Below, in pieces: positions 33,501-45,100 of a DNA stretch of 64,000 nt. Both the position numbers and the translations under genes were made by a program. Under the pieces are notes generated by a model that was not told the DNA's origin, made no database searches, and saw nothing but the letters and a program-made list of their open reading frames with translations. Positions within the stretch are counted from its first letter, which is position 1. Every line of letters begins with the position of its first letter. This DNA is from Gammaproteobacteria bacterium (GTDB lineage Bacteria; Pseudomonadota; Gammaproteobacteria; Pseudomonadales; Cellvibrionaceae). Location: positions 1 through 64,000 of the forward strand of contig JAGKWY010000003.1 in NCBI GenBank assembly GCA_021151625.1, given 5' to 3'.

Positions 33501-36115
33501 TCTATGTATTACAGGAAATGGAGGAATGGCAGCGACCAACGCAAAAAGATCCTATTTCTGGCAGAGTTACAGAGTTGCCGCGTATTGCAGGGTTAAGTTC
33601 GTTTGGTGCTGGTGGATCCAACGCCCATTTGATTATCGAAGAATATCCCGTTGAAGCAGATCCGCGGAGTTACTCCGCACGGACATCCGGCCCGGTATTG
33701 GTCATGCTGTCTGCAAAGCGGGAAGATTCACTGGAAAAAATGGTTGCGCAGTTGCGCGATTTTATTGTCCGCGAACCACAAACGCACATAGCAGATATTG
33801 CATACACGCTACAAACAGGTCGTGTGCACATGGATTTTAGTGTTGCGCTGGTTGCCTCGACACTTGCTGAATTGCAATTAAAACTAAACACTGTCCTCGA
33901 AATAAAAAATAGTAACGGTTCCGCACCGGGTATTTATTACGGCAAACGTCCGCGCAATAAAAATGCAAAAAATGAATTTACTGAGCAACAAGTAAATGAG
34001 TGGCTGGTGCGTAATGATCTTAATAATCTCGCTGAGGCATGGTTAAAAGGGCAGGAAAATATTGCATGGGCCCAACTCTACAAGCCAGGTACTGCCTTCC
34101 GAATTTCAGTGCCCGGTTATGTATATTCACGGCAGCGTTACTGGGTAGCTCAAGCCAAAAAAACAGAGCAATTGATTGCCTTGGACTCATTTATTGATGT
34201 GAATGTCTCCACACTGGATGAACAGTTATTTGTAAAAACATTTACACAGAATGACTTTTACCTGAAAGACCATAAGCTCGGCAAAAAATCAGTTTTACCT
34301 GGCGTTGCTTATCTGGAAATGGCTCGTCAGGCTGCGCAATTAGCGGCTAATGGTGATCCAGTGTTAGGTCTTACCAATATTAAATGGCTGAAACCTCTTG
34401 TGGTAAGTGATTCACAAGAAACGATTCACGTTGCTCTGCAGCCAAACAATGGCAATGTCGAGTTTGAAATATTTAAAGCAACTAATGGCGTTAATCGCAT
34501 CGTGTTTTGCAGTGGAACGGCAATACTCTCCCGTTATTCCTCCTCTGTTTCTGTTCAGAGCATGACAATTGCCTTGCCGTTGATCGACTCGCATGCGGTA
34601 AAAGCGCGCTCGACTTATCTGGGCCAGCAACAAATTAATACCAGTTTTGAAAATGCTGGTTTTGGTTTTGGTCCAAGCTTCCAGGTAATAAAAGGCTTGC
34701 ACTTTAACCAGGCTGAGGCAATGGCCGAATTGACCCTTACTCCGGAAATGCAAGGTTCGACGGGTAACTATGTATTGCATCCAGCGTTACTAGATGGGGC
34801 TTTAAGGACTGCAGTCGGAATCGATGGCTTTGCTGCAATGCATGCTGGCTTGCCTCTGCCAATATCGTTGGGCCGTATTGTTATCCATAAACCCTTGACG
34901 GAGTTTTGTATTAGTTACGCGGTATATGCCGCGCATCAACCGACACAGCTACAGCAAAAATCCTATGACATTTACATCCTGAATCCTCAGGGAGAAATGC
35001 TGGCAAGCCTGTTGGGATTTACTACCCAAAATGTATCGCACTTTGCAGAATCAAAAAAAACCGTTGAACAGGCGCTGCCTGCAACTGCGCCACGCCAGTT
35101 GGCTATGCCCTCACCGGCTGTCTCTGTTAATGGAACGTCGATAGTTGCACAACAGATAACCCTTACTTCCCCTGCGATAGTTGATTCGCCATTAAATATT
35201 GTTAAAAGATATTTAACTGATTTGGTGTCCCTATCTACAAAGATACCTCCGGCACAAATCGATACTGCTACTGCGCTGGAAAATTACGGTATCGATTCTG
35301 TCATGATCATGGCGATGAATGAAAAATTGGAAGGTGTATTCGGGGATGGTGTACCGAAAACACTTTTCTTTGAATATCAGGATATTGACAGTCTGGCGGA
35401 ATATTTTGTTGAAAGTCACGCAGAAGATGTTCGTAAATTAGCGCCGGAAGTGAAGTCGACTGTCGCGGCTGTTAGTGAGCAGTCAGTGCAAGTCCAGGGC
35501 CATGACCTGCCGCTGAGCGCTGCAAGAAACTATTTAAGTGCATTGCTTTCCCGCTTCACCAAAATCGAACAACAGCAAATCGACTTCGATGCCGCCATTG
35601 AAAATTATGGAATCGACTCGGTCATGATTATGGGAATGAACGAGGATTTGGAAAAAACCTTTGGTCAGGATATTCCCAAAACACTTTTCTTTGAGTACCA
35701 AACAATCAACGAATTGGCAGATTTTCTGTTAGAGAGTTATTCCTCAGGCGTTCACGCATTGGCCAATTCAGCAAGTGCGAGTGTAGTGGCAACCACAACA
35801 TCTACGGCAATTTCTACCAATGAAACCCAGGTTGAGGTAGTGACTGCAAATATCAGGTCACGTTTTTCAAATTCATCAACTGACGTTGCCTATGCTCAAA
35901 ACCAGATTGTGCATCATGAGCAGAAAGTAGCTGAGCCGAGACCTGAGTATTCAAGTGATGTATCTCATTTCGGGCAGGAGCTTGCTAGCGGTAATAGCAA
36001 CATAGTTTCTGCTTCCGAGCAATTAAAAAGGACTATTAGCGCATTAAGTGATTCAGAAGTAGAGAATTTGCTGCGTGAACTTTTAGCATCAGACGAATTG
36101 GAAGCGGAGTTTTGA
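27581..36115 (+). CDS. Trans-AT polyketide synthase, KS-DH-KR-ACP-KS-DH-ACP-ACP
   Basis: 2844 residues. KS1 begins at residue 1 with no loading domain (Cys171, His306, His352). DH1 about 612-905 (His648 in DHQVKNQPVLP; Asp823 and Gln827). KR1 has TGGLGALG near 1180 and catalytic Ser1309/Tyr1322. ACP1 Ser1487. KS2 about 1585-2010 (Cys1759, His1894, His1932). DH2 has His2231 and Pro2240 but lacks the usual Gly at position 5, and its DxxxQ motif is Asp2405...Arg2409. Tandem ACPs have Ser2573 and Ser2680. No AT, methyltransferase, ER or TE is present, so extender units come from discrete ATs. The post-KS linkers keep LPTYPF-type ends as in trans-AT systems. The C-terminal helix LSDSEVENLLRELLA probably docks to the next protein, whose ATG lies 1 base after this stop. 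Confidence 0.93.
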   Translation: MNVAIIGVSCKFPGADNYSEFWNNLIGKKSSITEIPSSRWDWQEYWGDPKQQAQKSNSKWGGFVADVNAFDASFFGLLPKVVETMDPQQRLVMELVWGCLEDAGVAPSALRGKKVGVMLGVFNHDYKETQDATDVPIEAHYSTGTAASIIANRVSHYFDFKGPSFPIDTACSSSLNAIHSAIQALKYGDCEMALAGGVNLLLTPTRHISFSKMGMLSPTGQCMTFDANANGYVRGEGAGLVLLKPLEKAIADGDAIYGVIKGTAVNHCGETYTLTYPSSVAQANVIQEAHERADVPINTVNYIESHGTGTPKGDPIEFEGLLRAFEALASRQNVSLTPGYCALGSVKTNIGHLEAAAGIAGVIKVLLAFRNKQLPSLQNFSSLNPKISIEGTPFSILGESKNWQPELISSGDQRAPAPLRAGISSFGFGGTNSHIVLEEFIHGESPKPTKKPAYLIALSAKSPAALRRLKSNLLAWLDKNPDTNLQDLSAGLLVGRDHHAIRFGCVAKDMKSAIQALREDMDGDGQYSAVNRDDLDLIAAATQSANDLIEKSLKSENKKSYPDYLNKIAELYLKGAEPAWRELFIGSTPLRLHLPTYPFEKDTFWVAQPENQNVQETPHPLLHTTLSSGNKNSFYSWFDGQEFFLRDHQVKNQPVLPAVAYLEIMYQAMLRAARKPLTDANAMVEIRDVIWLRPFTLSNDAKELRATLSAESMEQNKPSVTFEFISGVEDFTLIKNCQSKAFIVERDDPASVPNLNYPGNDWRGYSSTVCYERFSSLGFGYGKAHRSIEYLAQNKDQVLVQLVMPTDLQDSVGDYALHPSIADGALQAAVALISGLDEQANNSAQSASPYLPFSLESLRVYGPTRLSQWAWVRPVSGSGTSQMKKMDIDIFSEIPGADGKSQLIAQFKGLGLRQFEKEALRVNEQTSHSYKDNIMNTSHHYYTPHWFKQPIDTQPAHLDSLLVIGDSLDVELCASRLKKNPKFNQTLIISAEFSQEYTKKSAVEYRLRPGVDVDFLALVNDISAQQPVPKNVLFLSKEQGIKMDGDIDSDLSRSAESSFCLVKAYLKAAKSARFINLVQGNGADSIPVYQALSAFYKTVKIERPAYSGRVVVCDVENASDANFSNLIVAEFSDTATYTDVSYMNEHRLVRDFVAVDELKKFKNFTLDQSAFKTNGTYLITGGLGALGLLVAGYLVKQYSARVYLTGRSALSTEKQQQLNAIDSSGNKIFYLPCDICDAASVREMVGKINNQGSMLNGVIHSAGVIEDSFILKKDFDSFSRVIAPKVKGTINLDLATKDQPIDVFVLFSSVTGVLGNLGQCDYAFGNSFEDYYSCYRNNLLSTGERSGKAVSINWPYWKEGGMVLTDKEEEILRKNFGIVPLENASGLRALEYAVGAPVSQLAVLEGDANKIHQVLGVRTNISESDFEEVRIENTSENLAKTTSAVIDHSTIKDSAVSYLISQFAKEVGLPEERFELYAPFQQYGFDSVIMINLVRSLEKEFEGLPATLFFEYQNINDLADFFVNNYASHFTSIEVPTVAADVTASNEKALGNIAIAQSTAAVIPAENHKQSLSFSEHQSVAKEDIVIVGVSGRYPEAETLAEFWDNLKNGVDCIREIPAERGWDVDNLFQSGPAVLGKSYSKWGGFLKNIDHFDPLFFGISPAEAEVMDPHERLFLETVALAVEDAGYCPDKLAQPDGIHESPVGVYVGTMWGEYQLYGVDGDTPKNIVPPRSWYWAIANRISYQFNFSGPSITLDTACSSSLTAIHFACEALKQGEINVGIAGGVNLSVHQQKYNFLSNLHFLSSDGRCRSFGVGGDGYVPAEAVGAIILKRKSDALRDGDHIYAVLKSSSINHGGKTSGFTVPNPNRQGALIKDAIARSGINPRHISYVEAHGTGTSLGDPIEISGLTKAFDQVDTKYCAIGSVKSNIGHAEAAAGVAGVTKILLQLKHRLLAPSLHSSTLNPYAKIDQSPFYVLQEMEEWQRPTQKDPISGRVTELPRIAGLSSFGAGGSNAHLIIEEYPVEADPRSYSARTSGPVLVMLSAKREDSLEKMVAQLRDFIVREPQTHIADIAYTLQTGRVHMDFSVALVASTLAELQLKLNTVLEIKNSNGSAPGIYYGKRPRNKNAKNEFTEQQVNEWLVRNDLNNLAEAWLKGQENIAWAQLYKPGTAFRISVPGYVYSRQRYWVAQAKKTEQLIALDSFIDVNVSTLDEQLFVKTFTQNDFYLKDHKLGKKSVLPGVAYLEMARQAAQLAANGDPVLGLTNIKWLKPLVVSDSQETIHVALQPNNGNVEFEIFKATNGVNRIVFCSGTAILSRYSSSVSVQSMTIALPLIDSHAVKARSTYLGQQQINTSFENAGFGFGPSFQVIKGLHFNQAEAMAELTLTPEMQGSTGNYVLHPALLDGALRTAVGIDGFAAMHAGLPLPISLGRIVIHKPLTEFCISYAVYAAHQPTQLQQKSYDIYILNPQGEMLASLLGFTTQNVSHFAESKKTVEQALPATAPRQLAMPSPAVSVNGTSIVAQQITLTSPAIVDSPLNIVKRYLTDLVSLSTKIPPAQIDTATALENYGIDSVMIMAMNEKLEGVFGDGVPKTLFFEYQDIDSLAEYFVESHAEDVRKLAPEVKSTVAAVSEQSVQVQGHDLPLSAARNYLSALLSRFTKIEQQQIDFDAAIENYGIDSVMIMGMNEDLEKTFGQDIPKTLFFEYQTINELADFLLESYSSGVHALANSASASVVATTTSTAISTNETQVEVVTANIRSRFSNSSTDVAYAQNQIVHHEQKVAEPRPEYSSDVSHFGQELASGNSNIVSASEQLKRTISALSDSEVENLLRELLASDELEAEF

Positions 36116-36116
36116 T

Positions 36117-39100
36117 ATGAGCCCGGAAAAAAACAAACGCGAATTGCTAGCCAAATTACTGCAAAAAAAATTGAATGCAAAATCTGGCGAGAAAACAGAA
36201 AAAAAATATCCTGACGATATTATTGCCATTGTGGGAATGAGTGGCCGTTATCCCATGGCAGATGATATTGATATGTTTTGGGAAAATCTGGTGGCGGGGC
36301 GGGATTGCGTCACTGACATCCCGCAAACACGCTGGAACTGGCAAGAATTTAAATGGGGTACTGCAGCGGACTCGGCCAGGACTCAAGGTGGTTTTATTGC
36401 AGATGTTGATAAATTTGATCCCCAATTTTTTGGGATATCCCCCAGAGAAGCGGTAACTATGGACCCGCAGGAGCGGCTGTTCCTGCAGACGGCCTGGCAC
36501 ACAGTTGAGGATGCTGGATATACACCTAAAACCCTGGCAAATAACAGTGGCAAGGTAGGTGTTTTTGTTGGAGTGATGAACTCCAATTATTCCATTCTGG
36601 GCTCCACTTTATGGAATCAAGCCCATAAAACTGATCAAACATATATTTGTAACCCCACATTTTGGTCACTGGCCAATCGGGTTTCCTATACGTTTAATTT
36701 TAATGGCCCGAGCCTCGCAATTGATACGGCGTGCTCCTCTTCTCTTACTGCAATACATCTCGCCTGTGAAAGTATTCGTCGCAACGAGTGTGAGATGGCG
36801 CTGGCCGGCGGGGTGAATTTAATTCTCCATCCGGCACAAATGGAAATTCTCGCCAAGCGGGAAATGCTATCCCCCACCGGCAAGTGCCATAGCTTTGGTC
36901 AGGGTGCAGATGGTTTTGCTGATGGTGAGGGTGTCGGTGCTATTTTGCTAAAGCCATTGAATCAGGCAGTACAGGATGGCGACAACATCTACGGTGTTAT
37001 TCGCGGTAGCCATTTAAATTCCGGTGGTAAAACAAACGGTTATTCAGTTCCTAGCCCTGTTGCGCAGGCTAATTTAATTGCAACGACGATTAAAAATGCA
37101 AAAGTCGATCCGCGTAAAATTACTTACGTTGAGGCTCATGGTACTGGTACTGCATTGGGTGATCCGATTGAGGTGAGGGGGCTGGCGAAAGCTTTTGGAT
37201 CTCATACTGAAGACAAGCAATATTGTGCATTAGGTTCAGTTAAGGCAAACATTGGGCATTTGGAAGCCGCTGCAGGAATATCCGGCATTACTAAAATCTT
37301 GCTGCAAATGAGGCATGAGACCCTTGTGCCTACTATTCATGCTACACAAGAAAGTGAATATATCGATCTAAAAAATTCTCCATTTTACCTGCAAAAAGAA
37401 ATCAGCCCCTGGCTGCCGGGTAAGAAAAAGCTGGCAGGGATAAGCTCATTTGGAGCAGGCGGTTCCAATACCCATATCATCCTTCAGTCCTTTAATCTTC
37501 CTGAGCAGCAGCATGGCGACATGCCATGCGTCATTCCTGTGTCAGTCACACACAAGCATCAACTGCCTGACTATATTCAGTCGTTGATAGCTCAAATTGA
37601 AAAAAATAAGACAGCAAAGCATTTCAGTCTTGTGAATGTGTCTCATACCTTAATCGAAGGGCGACAGGATATGGCGGTACGCCTCGCAGTGGTCGCCAGT
37701 AATATTGATGAGCTGTTGAGTAAGTTGCGTAGCTATTTACAAGGCAATAAAAATATCGAAAACCTTTTCGAGGGCTTCGCCGACACAAATGATGCAAAAC
37801 AGTATCATGTGTTTAAATCCCTGCAGCAAAGCGAGCTTATCCAGTTTGCAAAAAAATGGGTCTCCGGTGAAGTTAAAAAGCCTCAGGCACTCTTTAAAAA
37901 TTTTCAGCCACAGCGCATTTCCCTGCCGGGTTACCCATTCTTGAAAGAAAGCTATTGGGCTCCTCGTTCGCCTGCAGAGGTGGTTGGTAATGAATCCGAT
38001 TCTAAGCTAGTGAAAAGTTCGGCCATTCCTGTTGCCTCCACAACTATTACTTCTGCGTCGCCCCGTATTGGCAATCTTTATTTAACCCCAGCATGGATTA
38101 ATAAAGCTGCCAAGGGTAGTGCTGCTCAGACTGACTTATCCAATGTGTTGATTTTTAGTCAGGATGAAAATTGCCATCCACTGTTTGAGCACAAGTTCAA
38201 GCAAGTGAGTTTCGTAAAATTAGGCAGCTCCTTTAGCAATGATGGAAAAAATAATTACACGGTTCGTCAGGATCATAAAGAAGATATGGAGTTGCTGCTA
38301 AATACTGCTGGTGGTCTGCGACCTGTAGATGCAATTATTTACGCATGGAAAAATTCTGCCATCGAGGCCAATGAACAAACAGGTGCAGTTGAGTCATTGT
38401 ACGCTGGTATTCAGCCACTTTTGAGTTTGGTAAAAAACCTTGCCAGTAACAATAAAAATGCAGCGATAAAAATAGTTATCTGGTCCGTTGATAATGGCTG
38501 CTTATCGGATTTGTCCAGTCTGGCTTATTCCGGATTTGTTAAGTCTGTTAAGGCTGAGCAGCAAGAGCTGGATATAAAGCATGTAATCTTTGAGAAAAAC
38601 GAAGAGCATTCGTTAGAGTTTCAGCTGGCGGCTTTAACGACAGAGTTGATGGAGCCTGCTTCAGCTCCAGCGGTGATCAAGTATTGTGAGCAACAGCGAA
38701 AAATAGAAAGCATCCAGTCTGTAGAGCTAGCAGATACAACAGCATTGCATAGCTGGATTAAACAAGGCGGCACCTACCTGATTACCGGCGGTCTAGGTGG
38801 ATTAGGGAAAGTATTTGCCAAGCGCATTGCTGCTATAGGTGGAGTGAAGCTGGCGCTTACCGGGCGTTCAGCGCTTTCTGAGAGCAATAAATCTTTTCTC
38901 GAAACCTTGCGCGCAAAAAATAACGAAGTTGTGTATTACTCTTGCGACCTTACCTCTGAAGCGGATGTTCATGTGCTGTTTGAAAAGATTACCAGCCGGT
39001 TCATCAAGCTCGATGGCATCATACACAGTGCAGGTGTAATTAAGGACTGCCTGATTAATCGCAAAAACTGGCCGGATTTTAAGGCAGTGATAGATACAAA

Positions 39101-42100
39101 AATTAAAGGTGTTTTTAACCTTGATCAGGAAAGTGCGGCCATGCCGCTGGATTTCTTTGTTGCATTTTCCTCTGTAAGTTCAGTGCTCGGAAATATCGGC
39201 CAAACAGACTATGCCTTTGGTAATGCCTATTTGGATGAATTGTGCCGTTGGCGTAATAACCTGAAAGAAAAAAATCTACGTTCGGGAAAAAGTATCTCTA
39301 TCAATTGGCCGATCTGGGAAGATGGTGGAATGAAAATAGAGAAAAACATTCTCAGGGCAATGGAAGAGTCCGTGGGAATTATTCCCCTGGCTGAAAATCA
39401 GGGATTAGATATGTTTGACGATATTATGCAGTCTTCATTGACTCAGGTAATGCCCTTGCATGGAGTATTAAATCGCCTGGAAACAACGATGCAGCGCTAT
39501 AACGCACATGGTGAATCTGCCTTACCCGGTTCGCCGATCGGCGCTGAAGCACAAAGTAAATCAACATCGGATTCAATACTTGTTAATGCAGCAGAAACCG
39601 CGAACCAGCTAGCTCAACCTTTGGATGAGAAGTTGCGGGAAATGATCAGCAAGGCAATTCAATTGCCGAAAGAGCGGATCGATCCCAATCGGGTATTCGG
39701 TGATATGGGCTTTGATTCGATTGTGTTGCGTGAGTTTGCAGCCAATTTCAAAACAAAACTGGATATAGAATTATCACCTGCTGTTTTCTTCTCTTCCAAT
39801 ACATTAAATAAAATAAAGCAGTATCTGCTGACTGATCATCTTTCCAGTCTGCAAAAAACCTTGGTGCCGTCTGGAGTTGTCGCGAACAACATCGGTTCGC
39901 AAGAGAAAATGATAGCTACGCCGGTGCGTCAACTGGCACAAGCGCAGTCTGCGCATCAACAACCTGTACCACACAGTCACAACGAACCTGTCGCTATTAT
40001 TGGTATGGATGGCATGTTCCCGGGCGCAGAAAACCTGGATGTGTTCTGGCAGAATTTGAGCGAAGGTGTCGATCCTATCAGCGAGATCCCGCCAATGCGT
40101 TGGCGCTGGCAGGATCACTATGGCAGTACCTTCGGTGCCGCTAATAAAACCAATTCAAAATGGGGTGGCTTTATGCCTCATATTGAATATTTTGATCATC
40201 ATTTCTTTGATTTATCTGCTGGCGAAGCGATTCATATGGATCCACAACAGCGGCTGTTTTTGCAAACCGTTTGGAAAACAATTGAGTCTGCCGGTTACAA
40301 CGCAATGGATTTAAAAGGCAATAATGTTGGTGTCTTTGTCGGCGTTGAATTTAGTGATTATAAGGATTATCTCGATCGCAATGGTGTGCGTTACAGTGCT
40401 GAAATGGCGATCGGAAATTCGCTCAATATGATTCCTAATCGGGTTTCCTATTATTTTGACTTTGATGGTCCGAGCGAGGCGGTAGATACAGCCTGTTCGG
40501 GCAGTTTGGTGGCGATTAATCGAGCCATCAGGTCTATTCAGTCAGGCGAATCGCGTTTGGCTATTGCAGGTGGTGTAAGCGTTATTCTTTCACCCAAGAC
40601 CATGATAGGCACCAGCCAGCTAAATATTTATTCTCCTGATGGTCGTTGCAAAACTTTTGATAAAAGCGCCAATGGTTATGTAAAAGGTGAAGGTGTTGCT
40701 GCAGTTTTATTAAAGCCGCTTAAAGCCGCTATTGAAGATGGCGATAATATTTTGGCAGTTATTAAAGGCGCCGCAGTCAATCACGGTGGCCGTAGTAATT
40801 CGATTACTGCACCAAATCCAGCTGCACAAGCAAAATTGTTGTTTAAAGCCTATTCCGAAGCGGGAATTGGTGCAGAGCGCGTGTCCTATATTGAGTTGCA
40901 CGGCACCGGCACTAATCTTGGTGACCCGGTAGAAGTAGAGGGTATCAAGTCCGCATTTGCCATGTTGGCAGAATCTGCCGGCACTCCGGTTTCCAAAAAC
41001 AATTATTGTGGTATCGGGTCAGTTAAATCCAACATTGGCCATCTTGAACCAGCAGCTGGAATTGCTGGTGTGATTAAAGTCATTCTCTCAATGAAGGCCC
41101 GCCAGCTGCCGCCCAATCTCCATTTCACAGATTTGAATCCTCTGATCAAAATTGAGAATTCGCCGTTTTATGTGGTGGATAAAAAACGCGATTGGGTAAG
41201 AAATCTGGATAGCGATGGAAACGAGTTGCCACTGGTTGCCGGGGTAAGCTCTTTTGGCTTTGGCGGCACTAATGCTCACCTGGTATTGGAAGAATATCTT
41301 GCTCCACGTCAGGCCTCCATTGCGCAGAGTTCATATCTTTTTGTGTTGTCCGCAAAAACCTCGGCGCAGTTGGATGAATCAGCGCGCAATTTAATTGCGT
41401 ATGTAGATTCATCCGCGCGCGAAGCTATTTCACTGCGCGATTTTATTTACACGCTGCAAGTTGGCCGGGTACCAATGGAGGAGCGTTTGGCATTCACGGT
41501 TAGCCATTGGCAAGATTTGGGCGAAAAATTACGTGATTATCTCGCGGGTAGACTAGATTACGTTGATTGCCGAGGCAGTAAGGCAAGCAACCACATACCG
41601 GTTCACGATTTGCTGGATGACAGTCTGCAAGGGTATATCTTACAGAGTGGCAACAACAGGCAATTAGCGAAGTGGTGGTTGCTGGGCGTTAATTTTAATT
41701 GGCAGTTGCTTTACACCAATGCTCCGTCAAACAAAATTAACCTGCCGACATATCCATTTGCTAAAACGCGGTGCTGGATTGATTCGGTGGTTGGTGAAGC
41801 CCAGATTATCGAACAGCCAGCAGCTTCTGTCCCCGCTCCGGTGTCTGAGCCAATAGCAGCTACTCAATCCGTATCGGCTATTCCTGCATTGGTGCGGGAA
41901 AAAGTGTCCCAACTTGCCGGGGTAAGCTTTAGCGAACTTGCAGATGATGCGCATCTGGCGGCGGATATTGGTCTGGATTCAATAAAAATGATGAGCTTGA
42001 TTAATGAGCTTATCTCATCAAGACCAGAGGCTGAGCTGGAATATTTTAATGAATTGGGAATGAATAGCATTGTTGGCCAGGCACAAACCATTTCCGGGTT

Positions 42101-45100
42101 AATTGACATTTTTACCAGAGCAGAAGCGAGCGTATCTTCTTCTAATGTATCAGCGCAAACACCACCAACGACCAGCACACAAGGTGTGATTATGGTGGAT
42201 GATGGTGTTCCTTTACTGGATTCGCAATATCTGTTTTTGCCAACGTATTTTATTACCAACTCCAGCTCTTTGTGCTCTTATGTAGAGCTAAAAGGCCCGC
42301 TAGATATCAACCTCGCCAATGCGGCTTGGTCGAAGCTGATTCAGCGCCATCCCGTTTTGCAGCTTGGTTTCCAGTGGCCCGGAAAAAAATCAGCGACCTT
42401 TGCTGATGTTAAAGTGGATTTTGTTCGTGATTACCTGGCCCCTAAAATCCGCTGCGAAGATATACGTGCGTTATCGGACAAATCTGCCGCAATTCAGCAG
42501 GCATTTGATGAGCGATTAAATCGTCAGTGGAACATGGAGCAATGGCCGCTGCACGAGTTTGCGCTGTATCAAAAAGCTGATGATGAATATGTTCTTTTCT
42601 GGAGTAATGAGCACATCATTTCCGATGGCTTAAGTAACCAGCAGGCACTCAGGGAGTTTCTGGAGCTTTATACCGCTGAGTTAAGTGGTGTAGTAATTCC
42701 GGCCGCTGAATACAGTTCAGCAGAGCAATATGTTGAGTTGATCAAGCGAATTAACAGTTATACCGAGAGTGAGAGCGTTGCTGATATTCCCCAGGCATTG
42801 TCTGGCAGCTACACCTTTAACCCTGAAGGCAAAATCCGTGATCGAAGCAATGTGAAATTTGAATGTGCGAAGCATGTCCTTGATTCGGCATTTACTGACA
42901 AGTTGTTTGAATTAACGAAACGCTCGCGCTTTTCAATGAACACTATTCTGGTAAATGCATTTATTCAGGCTATTGCGCAATACGATAAAACCGGTCAGGA
43001 CATAACCCTGCAAATTCCAACCGGTGGACGGAATTATCCGGATCTATCCTTAACCAATACTATGGGGTGCTTTGCGCAGAATTTGTCGATCAGTTTTTCT
43101 CGTACCAATATTGGCGATCAGCAGAGTGGATTTGATCTGGTGCAAAACACCATTAACGATTCCATCCTGTATGGTGTTGATATAAAGCAAGCACGGGATT
43201 TGACTGCTCTGGTCAAGCAGATGCCATTAACCGAACAGAATGCGCTGCCAAAACATGCTGCAGACATGATGCTGGCAGCTGTTAAATCCAATTTGTACTT
43301 TCCCTATACGGGACACACTGGTATTGCAAGCTGTTATGGCAATGTCCAGGTTCAGCAATATACTGCGGGAACCTCCAATTCTCCCGGCAGTATTGATTTG
43401 CTCCAGGAAATTTTTGATGGACGACTTCATATTTTTGTAAATTATGATGCGAGTTTTTTCCCATCTACCTTAATTGATAGCCTGGTGAAAGACTACATCG
43501 GAAAATTGGAATCCTTTACTGCGCAAAACTTTATTTTGACTTCGGGTGCACATCTGAATGTTGTAGACAGTCAGTTGCAAACTGATGTGGTACTTGATCA
43601 TGCCAACCGAGTCCTTAATGCCTCACTTACGCTGGGCGACGTTAATAAAGACCTTGAGGCGGATCTTGGTTTTGATTCCATTGATAAAATAAAACTGGTT
43701 ACGCAGTTGTATACATGGAACAAAACCATCAATCGATCCGCGTTGATTAAGTGTCGCAGCCTGGGTGAGATGGCGGCGGCTATTCAGCATGGTTCGGTTA
43801 CTGGCAGTGCTCAAACAGCTATTGCACTCACGTCGAGTAATACTGCCGCAACTACTGAAGCACACGTGAGTTTTGATGATTCAATCCTGACTCCCATTGA
43901 GCGCATTATTAACCAGGCACAAGCTACACCTGATGCGATTGCCGTTACTAATCAGCAGGGCCAATCAATCACCTATCGGGAGTTGGATATTCAATCCAGC
44001 AAGATAGCGCGTGTGTTAAAAGCGCAGGGCATAGGTACTGCAGATTTTGTTGGTGTTATTTCCAATCGCGGTCCGTTAATGTTGGTGGGAATACTGGCGA
44101 TTTTAAAATCCGGTGCAGCTTATGTGCCGATTGATCCCACATATCCTGCGGGCAGGATGAGTTACATTTTAAAACACGCGCGGATTAAGACTCTTGTTGC
44201 AGATCCATCGCTGATTGGTGTGCTCGATGATTTGTTTCCGGCAGATAAAGAAAATAGAACTGAAGGTACCCTGCTTGAGTCGATTGTTTTGCTGGGTAAT
44301 GCGAATCAGCAACAAAGTGAAAGTTTTGGGAAAATTGTCAGTGATGTTGTGACAACAGCCTCCTGGGGCTCGCTCTCTGGAGAGCGTCTGGAGTTATCTA
44401 TAAATCCACAGGATAACATGGTGGTGCTATTTACCTCCGGCTCAACGGGTAACCCCAAGGGCGTAGTGTTGAATCATGAAGGTTACAACAATCGACTGAA
44501 CTGGCATCAGAAACTGTTCCAATTGTGTCCAGGTGAAAAGGTTGCCCAGAAAACATCATGCTGTTTTGACGTATCTCTGTGGGAATTGTTTTGGCCGCTG
44601 ATGTTCGGTGGTGTGGTGTGCGCAGTTGAAAAAGATACTGTATCCAACCCCTGGGATTTTGCTGATTGGCTGGAGGCGGAATCAATCAACATTGCGCACT
44701 TCGTTCCATCAATGTTCGGTGCATTTATTTCCAATATTGATACGGAAAAACATCAATTTAAATCCCTGCGTTGGTTGGCATTCTCCGGCGAGGCTTTGGC
44801 AACCAACACCGTCCAGCAATGGATAGATGCCTACCAATTGACTGTTGGGTTATGCAATTTGTATGGCCCAACAGAAGCATCGATCGACGTTACCTATCAC
44901 ATTATTAGCGAGCGTCCGGGCGATGCAGTTCCCATCCCGATAGGAAAAGCCATTGATAATGTTTCACTGATTATTCTTGATCAGGAAGGCAATCAGGTTA
45001 AGCCCGGAGAAATGGGGGAGTTGTGCATAGGTGGAATTCAGGTTGCGAAAGAGTATCTCTATGAGCCGCAATTAACCGCAAAAGCATTTATCTCCAATAA

